Below are positions 40,696-49,329 of a stretch of DNA of 64,000 bases, piece by piece. The position numbers were made by a program, and so were the translations under genes. Source of the DNA: Cardiocondyla obscurior (taxonomy: Eukaryota > Arthropoda > Insecta > Hymenoptera > Formicidae); the NCBI RefSeq assembly GCF_019399895.1, contig NC_091880.1, positions 2,170,001-2,234,000 on the forward strand. Direction: 5' to 3'. How positions within the stretch are numbered: position 1 is the first letter of the stretch; every line of letters starts with the position of its first letter. The notes beneath the pieces were generated by a model. It was not told where the DNA came from, ran no database searches, and saw only the letters and a program-made list of their open reading frames with translations.

Positions 40696-40869
40696 CTCGC
40701 GTTTTTCGCGAATCTCTCGTCCGCAACTTCGGGAGGCGTTAAGAAGGATGAATTTGTGCAGTTGGAAATTTTTGAAAATCTTTTTTAAGCTCTCAGAAAT
40801 TAAATATATTAAAGTCTCACACGCTATTATATTTAATCTTGTATTTAAATCCGTAAAGCCTGAATAATT
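40696..40869 (+). other. Candidate cryptic or alternative exon inside the intron
   Basis: A good acceptor precedes it: CCTAACC as branch-point-like sequence at about 40,665-40,672, then TTATACTATTTTGCAG ending at 40,695. The phase that continues ATG CAA AG from 32,079 stays open for 57 codons to a TAA at 40,867-40,869. The deduced peptide begins SSRFSRISRPQLREALRRMN and has no recognised domain. There is no strong donor, so it would have to be a terminal exon. ATTAAA near 40,914 is the nearest poly(A)-like signal. Chance is a fair explanation. Confidence 0.2.
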
Positions 40870-42465
40870 AATTATTATGCATTTATGATATCAATTACAA
40901 TTTAATTATTATTAATTAAATGGAGTAATTTGTTGATTAATTCCTTCTTAACGAGTTGAGTTTGTAACGTTTGCAGCGCGGTTAAAAGAGATTGAAAACG
41001 GTGTGGTTTAAAAATCTCCGGCTGCAATGAAAACATCCTAAAACGATAAATTACAGGCTTTTTTGCTCGTAGGAGTATCGGCCACACGTACAACGAATTT
41101 CTCTGCTTTCGACGTGCATTAGTCGTATCGGCTGCGTTAAACGATCGACCATTCGGGGAACAATGTTCGCCATGGATAGGTGTGTTACTGCAATAGAAAA
41201 AGAATGGCCGGACGTCAGGCTAGAATTGATCGAAAGACCGTATCGACATATTGTGTAAGCGTTTCTCGCTATTCCTCGCCATCGAACACGAATAACCGCG
41301 GGAAAGCCTGTTCTTCCTACAAAAGTTATACGAAGCTTTTTTTCATTTCTGTCGCTCGTGTTCTTTTCCTCCCGCAATTTTTTTCGAATTAATATAATAT
41401 TTGCAGCGTTATAAAAAGAAGAGGCACATTTATTTGCCGCGTACGCGCGCTAAAGTTCTAGACAAAGACGCGACGAGACAACATACGAGAACGATAACCT
41501 TTACAATTATTTACAAGGGCGCCGCGGTAAGTTACAGAGGGCAAAGGAAGACGTAAAAATTGCCGCGGTTCACGGGGGGAGCCTCATCGATCATCGTCAG
41601 TCAAAGTGCGAGCTTTGTAAAAATTCTGAGATACTCCATTGCACGCGTTCCTCCCCGTAACGACGAGGTTACAGGCGAGAGATAGTTTCTTAATTAAAGT
41701 CTGAGAAGGTACGCCGAGTTCAAGGCCGGAATCCCGGTAAGCGGAAGTAATTACGCTTATCCAGAGAAATCTATTAAAAGTTTAGTTCAATATTATCTCC
41801 CGCTTCTTTCGAAATCCTGGAGTCTTTTCTCCCCCCCCGCATTAGATATCGTTGCGTGGCCATCTACGCGCGCCGTAACGAGCCGAGATAAATTTCAGCG
41901 CGGTGGAATTTCTCACGCGACCGGTGTTCAATTTTTCACGGCTGCAGCGCGTTAAAAAGCACCTCGAAAATGTTAAATCAAAATAAGCATCTGCCCTTTT
42001 ATCTCGACGATCTTCCGGAAAACTAACGAACGTCTTCTTTCTCGCGCGACCAGCGTGCATTCTTCACGGAGAGCCCATCGTTCTTTCGTCCCCGATTTGA
42101 ATTTGATTTAATGGAGGAACCTGAGCGGCCGGATGCTGCAATTTCTCCGTGACAATGATTTCTTGGCGAGGTCCGCCGGCGGGCAGGAGCAGACTCCAAT
42201 CTACCTCGCCATTCTCCTTTAATAATTGTCAAAGCAATCCGAACTACTTCCCGAGTAACTCCGTTAGGACCGTTTTTGCTACAGTTCCGACACACGGCGC
42301 CGCGGGTGCCGGCGCGTCGCGTCACCCTCGAAAACTTTGGTCCGAGAGTCCATTCAAGTGTCGCTTGCGGTGAGATCCTTCTCCCTCTTCTCCGCGTAAC
42401 TCCGCACACCTTTGTGCAATTCCGTCCAGGATCTCTCGGCGTTCCTCGCCTCCGCGCTTACTTAC

Positions 42466-42545
42466 CGAAGCAATCCCCGAGATCCATCAAGAGCGGCAAT
42501 TCCGGGCTCTCCTCTCGCTGTAGCGCGTCAAGTGTTGTTGTTTCA
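42466..42545 (-). other. Candidate exon, minus strand
   Basis: On the - strand a perfect donor (TTCG|GTAAGT, intron starting at 42,465) follows an open frame that includes the acidic string EESPELPLLMDLGDC. A possible acceptor (CCCTATTGGAG) ends at 42,546, and another AG (GCTACAG) lies further in. The composition differs from the arginine/serine-rich translations common here. No family is recognised, the acceptors are mediocre and no neighbouring exon was found, so this is a weak call. Confidence 0.18.
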
Positions 42546-43433
42546 CTCCAATAGGGAGGGCGTTATCCTTGCGCAAGTCGCAAGGTTTATTGTCCGCGGC
42601 GAAAGAGCGCGGGGTCGACGAGCGCGAGATAAACGCGTATATACGCACACACGTCGAACCCACCGTTGCATGTGCACGCGGAAGATGCTGAGGCCCGAGA
42701 CGCCTCGAAGAAGGGAGATCGTGTGAATGAGCTACCGTTCTGCGGTCCGACGGCCGTGTTTTTCTCATTGATCGGAATGCGTGCCGGTGCACCGGGTGAG
42801 ATAGAAGGGGGTGATACGGCGGGCCGATCGACGGGCCCCAGCAGCGGCTTCGGCGTGTAAGGCGCGAAGTAACCGGGCACTCGAACGGCAGATAACAGAA
42901 CGCGAGAAATCCTAGGCGTTCCGTTAGCCATCCTCGCCCGGACCTCGACCGCGATCATCCGAGAAATGTGCGACCGGCCGGCGACGATCCAGTTCCCGCG
43001 CGTCTGGGAACCGGACGCTGGGTAAAAATAATCGTGCCGCTGATAGGGGCCGATGTAACTGCTACGGGAGAGAAACGCCGGCGAGGGGGGACGCACTTAA
43101 CATCGAGACCTTGTGGCGACTTGAATCCCCGGCGTGCATAAATCACACTTCACGTGCCTCGTTACTTTTTTACGCGTCGTACTCTTCATTCACTTGCTAA
43201 TTTTCTATTCCACTGTAATGTATCTATTTTATTTTTGTCTTACGTGCCTTCCGTCATTTATCATTTAAATTGCAATAACGTGAAAGGATGATATTAATGT
43301 ATCCATTACATAAATAATTATACCTCGGTAAAAGGGAATCTTGAGGCAGAATAACGGTAACGCGTGGCGAACGTGAAGGTGGAATAACCAGACGGTAGCG
43401 CTCGAGCGTGAATATGTAGGGCAATAGGCTCTC

Positions 43434-43458
43434 TTTTTTTTTTTTTTTTTTTTTTTTT
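43434..43458. repeat. 25-nt T run
   Basis: An uninterrupted T tract on +, equal to poly(A) on -. It could be the tail of a minus-strand retroposed sequence, but the DNA at about 43,460-43,560 that would be its body shows no recognised element. Confidence 0.9.
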
Positions 43459-44214
43459 ACCATACGTAGTTAACGAGCTGAATTCTCGTCGGTATTATTC
43501 GCCAGCGCGAAACCGCGGTTGTACTTTCTACCCGAACCAGAACTGCCATCTGGAGAATCGCCTAATTGCGTCCGGGGCCGCAAAGGAACTAAAACGGGGA
43601 AAATGAGATCGTACGAAAGGCAACGGGAGAAACCTGATCGTGTGTGGCTCGCGGACATGCGATTTCTGTGCGAGCATTAGTTGTTACCAATTATCTATCG
43701 CTCGCCGTGGCGGCGCCGATACGTTATACTCGCCGAACGCCTTTTAATCTTCGCGGGGCGGGTCTCGCATATTAAACGACAAGCCTGCAGTCGGCACGAG
43801 TCTCGATCGACGTTCACGAACTCCCTGAAAATTCCGAGCGCTTGATGCGTGCGAGCTGATAGCCGATCCCCACGAAACGGACACGTCAGTTAGTAAGTAG
43901 GAGCTAGATTTCGCTGAGTAATCCCGCTCTCGTACTCGGGGAAATTAAGGGTACGACGTAGGCAACGAGTCGGGAGCGATTAAAACCGATGATAAGCGCG
44001 GAAAGGGTACGAGGTACACGGCGTATACTTTCTGTCATGATCGGTAATATTGGCGGGGAACGTAGACTGGAGAACGGACTCCGCGTTTACTTGTCGACGA
44101 GTAACGAACGGCGCTTTCGAGGCGAAGGAATATAATCGAGGAAGTCAACGCTTAGAGAGGTGCAATGAGCGCGGTTAGGCGAGATTGATACTTTCGATCG
44201 GTGAAAACGACGTG

Positions 44215-44460
44215 GCTTCATCCCGCGAGAAGAACGTCGATGCCAACCAATCGCGATCTCTCCTGCGAGATGCCCGCGAATCCTGAGACACGGAAAACCG
44301 TCTTCGATGGATACGACCGCGGAAACGAAATCGTTCAATTTAGCGAAACTATCCGACGGCGTGTCTATCTCACGCTCCTCGCGAGAGCGCGATCCGCGAA
44401 CACCTCGGACGGTATCTTCGCCATCGTATTTATCGTAAATCGCGCGGCGATCTAGTTTTC
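44215..44460 (+). other. Open segment similar in codon phase to 45,136-45,270
   Basis: In the frame of GGA TAC GAC at 44,309 the peptide reads GYDRGNEIVQFSETIRRRVY and continues LTLLARAR. The segment starting GGA TAT GAG at 45,180 reads GYERDSELFNFTKGVRRHVY and continues LSLVERVK. Of 84 aligned nucleotides about 47 match, with many differences at third codon positions and conservative replacements (D/E, I/L, I/V, T/S, R/K). A shared CGAGAAGAACG lies upstream in the same frame in both, the spacing differing by 42 nt (14 codons). No protein family is recognised and no clean splice sites bound it. It may be a decayed duplicated exon or pseudogene. Confidence 0.25.
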
Positions 44461-44570
44461 TCCTCGCGGCCGATCTTTATCAATTTGCTGTAATTGAAGC
44501 ATCGACGAAATGGAATTGCCGAGTTAATCGGACCTCATCAAAGCTTCAACATTTTCTAATACAGTGAAAC

Positions 44571-44830
44571 CTCCTCTCGAGAAAGTAACAGATTTCTTTT
44601 TTTCTTTTTTTTTTTAATAAAAAATTATTTCTATCGATTTAAAAAAAGGTTTGAAAATTTCGTGAATATTGATTCTGATTGAAATTCTAGTTGCCGGCTT
44701 GTATTGAATACTCGGTAATTTTTTATGCGGCATGCAATCAGCTGTTTTTATTTTATTTTAATGTATCTTGAATGTAATACGTAAGATATTAAACCCGTGT
44801 CGTTTACTTTCCCGAGAAATCGACGTTCCG
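44571..44830. mobile_element. Possible short DNA-transposon remnant
   Basis: It opens TA-CAGTGAAACCTCCTCTCGAG. I recall CAGTGAAACCTC-type starts from pogo-like mini-elements in insects. An inverted match exists: TCTCGAGAAAGTAA at about 44,576-44,589 against TTACTTTCCCGAGA at about 44,803-44,816, 13 of 14 bases when one is complemented. The interior is AT-rich and non-coding. The outer part of the right terminus is not conserved, so the end is approximate. It separates the two similar segments at 44,309 and 45,180. Confidence 0.3.
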
Positions 44831-45135
44831 ACCAGTGCTCTTTTCACGTGAGATATGTGAACACGACTGTCGATTTCTTTTTCGTGTAATCCGCGCGAGG
44901 GGAACGAAAACACGGCTTTTCAGCTTTGGTGGCATCGGTTATCGGGTCCCTCGAAATTCCACCTATTTCGATATCTACCCTTTTACACGCTCGGTCCTAT
45001 GGGCGTTTAATCAACCTACGATAGCCGTGGGTCCGGGACAACGAAGTGTGTTTAAAAAGTATTCGATCGGCTGATCGCGCGAGCGAACGGCGGCGATCGA
45101 CCGCTCGCTCGCCGCCTCGAGGCCACCTCGAAAGT

Positions 45136-45551
45136 TTTCGAGAAGAACGGAGATAAGTACCGCGATGCAGCATCCGAACGGATATGAGCGCGACTCGGAA
45201 TTATTCAATTTCACGAAAGGTGTCCGGCGACACGTTTATCTCTCGCTCGTTGAAAGGGTTAAGCCATGGACGGCCGTACGGCGCGACGACGCCTCGCATT
45301 CCAAAGCGAGAAGTAAAGATAATGCGCGGCGTTGGGAACACCGTGACTCCCGGGGCTCGATAGAAACGAACGAGCATCCGCGTGACGAGAGTGACGATAA
45401 GGATTTACGAGACGATGGCAGCGAGCGCGTAAGTGACGGACTGTATTATTTTCACGAGTATCGCCGGTCCTTCCCGTTGAATTTTGTGCAAGAATTCGCG
45501 ATATCTTACATTAGTTCTTTTGTAGAGGCAGCTGTGCTGTGGGCTTGAAAA
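45136..45551 (+). other. Open segment, second copy of the codon-phased similarity
   Basis: The frame is open from before 45,136 to a stop at about 45,549. The first part matches the segment at 44,309 (see that entry). The downstream part is charged and rich in D, R and E (for example RDESDDKDLRDDGSERVSDG) and ends in an aromatic and hydrophobic stretch. It has no recognised domain. It resembles protein more than most frames here, but no exon boundaries or start are established. Confidence 0.22.
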
Positions 45552-48500
45552 ATCAGGGAACTCGATACTGACCGAACGGGTTTTCGAATGGTAGGGATTT
45601 AGTTAACATTATTACGGTTTTAAAAAATCGAAAAAAAAAAGAAATACAACGCGACTGAATAAACCGATTTACTAAAAATATTTCGTCGTTAATTAAGTTG
45701 GCATTTGCGTTTTTATTTGAAAATGTACCCATCGCTTTTATATTTTGAGATCGAACTGCGAGGACGCAGTTTCACGCCGGAACGTTTTGAGACGTTCTCC
45801 CTTCGTGTTCGATTTTATATCCCACGCTTTCCCAGGCCTTTATGTTGTCGGCAACGTTTTTAATGTCTCTGCGATATCGTAGACAACGCAGGGCCTATAG
45901 CGAGAAAAGTGTTCCGTTCAAACGGCCGTTTCGAGCGCGAGAGAACTATCGTAAAATCGACGCGGGATCATTCCGCGTAGGGTTCTATAAACCGTTGACA
46001 CAGCACGTTGGCTCGTAAATCAACGGAGGACTTTCGAGCTTCGGCATAAAGACGTCTCTGGCTTCCCTTCAGGTACGCGAGCGCAGAAAGCTTGTTCGTT
46101 GTACACGCATCCTGCGAGATCTACGCGCGTCCCGCAACGTTCTCTTTGTACATCGTGAAAATTTAGTCCGCTGTACCGTTCTACTTTATACAAGCTGGCC
46201 ATGTAAAGTTAAACAGCCGTTGTGATAATCTGATTTCGCTTGATAAGCAAACAATAAGTTCACCAATGCGCGTATAAAAGTTTAGAAGAGAGAAAGTAAA
46301 AATTAAAGATAAGGCCTGACAACGAGATAAAACGACGCAATGATTTATAATCAATTTATTATTTAAAAAATTTTAGTTTCTCGTTATTACAAATAAAAAC
46401 AAGGATTATCGGGGGAATGCAATTTTTGTAGCTTTTACGGGACATTCCTTGGGATTGTCATTCCGTCTACGATACCTGGCTCGTTAAACGCAGCGATAAG
46501 ACGAATGAGAAAGGCTGGGAGGACTAACGGGGAAACAGCGCGAATTGAAATTCGACGTGCGAGCTCGCTTATTCCGACCAGACGTCGCCGCGTCGAGGAA
46601 AGATGACACGCGCGTTCCGGAGATGAGGCGGATGATCGGTATGCTGGCGCGCGCCGTTAAGAACGATTTACGATAGTAATAGACGACTACTCCCGGCGGC
46701 CGGTCGTGAATGCTAATACACGCTGCTCGTGGGCGCAGCGCGGCACTGCGTGACAAATCTAATCAAAGCTGCACTGTGCGCAATTCGAGCTTTGCAACGC
46801 GCTGCATTGTCTACCTCGGTCCACCTTCGTCGCCTTCTCGCCGCACTCTCATTTTTATTTATTTTATTTATTTATTAATTTTTATTTCTTTTTTTTTTTA
46901 AGCGCACTTGCCGCTTTCCGCGATCGCGACATTGCGCAAACGTCTTATTGTTTCGCAACACGCGAGATATTTTGTTTCAATTTTTTTGCGGGTGGGAAGC
47001 AACAACGTAACATGTTAATACGGTATTTAAATGCAGATTGGAATATGATTTATATCAAGCTCGCCGCTTTGAAAGGTGATTGATCACGTTAATTACGGCG
47101 GATTAATCAAATATTGAAAATACCGGCAAACATTTCATGCGTGTAATATTATTGAGAATCATTTCGCGATAAAGTATAGCGAAAGCATCATTCGGCGATG
47201 ACGCCGCGTGTAAACATTGCGCTAAAATACCGGCTTGTGTCGTATGCCCATGAATTGCCGTATATATACTTCGCCGCGAAAACCCCTTTTCACAAGCAAT
47301 ATTTATCTTTCACGATTTCTAGCTTTGTTTGCCACATCAAAGAGATGCAGCGCAAAGCAAGGGAAAGAGAAATCAAACGATACGCGAATTGGAGGCAAAT
47401 AATTTCGAATACCAACACGGGCGAGTAATTTCACGCTGTAACGCGATATATTTATTACATGCATAAGCGCTTTAATGAAAGATGAATGAAGATTCGTTGA
47501 ATTTGTAATCAGTAATTCTAATCGAAATTTCTAATCAGTTTATTGCTTCTATAAATATCATTAATAAGTATTCAATATTTGATCATTATTTTTTAATTTA
47601 TTTTAACTCGCTAAAACTTTGATTTAAATATAAATATCTATAATATATTTAAATTAAACCTGTCGATTTCTATGAATTTTTAATCACGTTCTGGCTGTTA
47701 TTTGTAATAACGTAATGGGCATTACGTATAAACCCCGCCGATCTCAAGCGCCTTGCGCGAGAAGTGTCGAATATCACCTTGTGTAATTTCCCAAACAAAT
47801 TAAAGCCACGAAATATCATATTTCTTGTTTATCAGCGAGTGGTGTGGCTAGCTGGGTGCGCGCAAGCAGCTGGCTCATTAAAAGCCACAGCTTGAGATTC
47901 TCCGCGTTCGCGAGGTCGCTAATTCGGGGTCGACAACCGCGGTGAAGGGTTGAGCGGAGGGAAACGGTGGAAACACGAGCGAGGAAAGTGAGAGCCGCGG
48001 CGGAAGCGTTGCGATGGGCGAAAGCGCCGAAAGATCAGAATGAAGGCGTCGAAAAAAAAAAAAAAACAGAAAAAAAAATCTCCCCGAGAAAGAGTCGAGG
48101 GGGCGACGAGGATTCGGGGGGAGAGCAGAGACGGGAGAGGAGATGGAGCCAAGGCGATCCAATAAACATGCGAGTTTATCGAGCTGTTATGCCAGTCGTG
48201 GCCGCTTATCTCCCGGACACCCACTTAAACCTCGACCGGCGTCATCCAGGTGAACCGCGTGAAAAACCTCACACGTCGCGCCTGCCTCCTCCGCGTAAAC
48301 GCATAGGTGCGAAGCCGCCTATCTCCGCTTGCGACGTAGCGCGAATAAACTCGGCGTCTCGTTGCGAATCGGTGCATCGAGCCCCGCGGCGCGGATCCGT
48401 TAAATTTATTGCGCGCCCGCTGGCCCTGAAACTCGGATTTTTTCCGACGAGGCAACGTGGACACGTCCTTGCCAGATAATATGGAGCATCGGCTCTCGCT

Positions 48501-48559
48501 CGCCGCGAATAATATGTATTTCCATTGTTCTTTTCAGAAAAGAACGCGATAAATTGCTT

Positions 48560-49260
48560 ACCGTGAAGATTTTAAATTAAATGCTGATAAGCACTTTGGC
48601 AATAGCGAATAGCAATTATGTGTGTTTCAAGATTTAGGTATTTTTAAGCATAGCAGCAGCTTTTTTTTGTTAAATAAATGTGTATGTGATATTTTAAATG
48701 CAAATTTTTATATGAAATTTGTTTTTTTTTCTTTTTCATGAAAAATGTAATAAAATTAATAATTATGTTATCGAGTTAATACGTAACAAATATATAAAAT
48801 ATGTACATTGAAATTTATATTCTATGAAATTACAGAGAAAATTTCATCCTGAAATCTGATCGAATCATAGATTTTCTATTTAATGCAGATGTCACATGTG
48901 TGCAAAAAATATTCGAAAAGAATTAAAATAAATGTGAATGTAGGGCTGATAAAATTGTAAATAGAATTTTATATTGAGGTCGCTTAATATTAATTTGACG
49001 AATAATAAACTTAAAATTTTAAGTTAAAAAATATTCTGCTTATTTAAGATATTAGATACGTTTATTAAAAGCGTCAAAAATTAAAAAAAAAAAAAGCACA
49101 ATAATTAAATAATACTCTGTTAAATATTTCTGTAAAATCTTTAAATAATTTTTATAATTATATAATTTAAATAATTATTTCTATAATTACGTTATAAAAG
49201 ATTTTACAAAATCATATATTTATTATTATGTTTATTACACCAACATGTTCTTTAACAAGA
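48560..49260. other. AT-rich block upstream of the recursive splice site
   Basis: About 700 bp of strongly AT-rich sequence with T-rich runs on + and almost no CpG lead into the branch point and pyrimidine tract at 49,252-49,280. The shift to CpG-rich DNA occurs within about 100 bp after 49,330. The contrast would help mark the acceptor side as intronic. Confidence 0.55.
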
Positions 49261-49286
49261 TTTTCTTTTGTCTGTTCTAGGTAAGT
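49252..49286 (+). promoter_or_regulatory. Recursive splice site (ratchet point): 3' splice site fused to a 5' splice site
   Basis: In order, the sequence shows a branch-point-like TTTAAC (A at about 49,255), the pyrimidine tract and acceptor TTTTCTTTTGTCTGTTCTAG (49,261-49,280), and immediately GTAAGT (49,281-49,286). An acceptor AG directly followed by a perfect donor is the established signature of recursive splice sites in long Drosophila introns. The upstream intron part is removed first and the same donor sequence is rebuilt at the exon junction, leaving no exon behind. The distance to the donor at 32,087 is 17.2 kb, which fits that role. I found no second site of this quality on either strand. 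The alternative is an ordinary exon start at 49,281 or 49,286. Confidence 0.6.
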
Positions 49287-49329
49287 GTCATAGTTGTTAC
49301 ATTTTTCCTGGCTTGGCTTTTCGACAACG
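49281..49329 (+). other. 49-nt recursive (RS) exon or signal-peptide exon
   Basis: It is bounded by TAG at 49,280 and a strong donor ACG|GTAAGTT at 49,330. Two readings exist. (1) It is the short cryptic exon that helps define a recursive site: including it after ATG CAA AG gives MQR and a stop, so it would be skipped or act as a poison exon. (2) It is a true coding exon using the AG at 49,284-49,285: the frame from 32,079 then reads MQSVIVVTFFLAWLFDN, a short hydrophobic run like a signal peptide but without a basic n-region, ending in phase 1. The AGs are 5 nt apart, so acceptor choice switches the frame. I cannot name the protein. Confidence 0.45.

Larger units (their letters stand above)
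32087..49280 (+). other. Putative long intron, first recursive segment (about 17.2 kb)
   Basis: It runs from the donor at 32,087 to the acceptor AG at 49,279-49,280. The interior shows no convincing exon of the same gene. It includes CpG-rich non-coding DNA, AT-rich patches (32,140-32,530; 40,770-40,930; 47,440-47,720; 48,560-49,260), a MITE-like element, two old direct duplications and strand-asymmetric purine or pyrimidine tracts. Segment lengths of this order are usual between recursive splice sites in long insect introns. The intron call depends entirely on the splice-site reading at the two ends. Confidence 0.4.
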
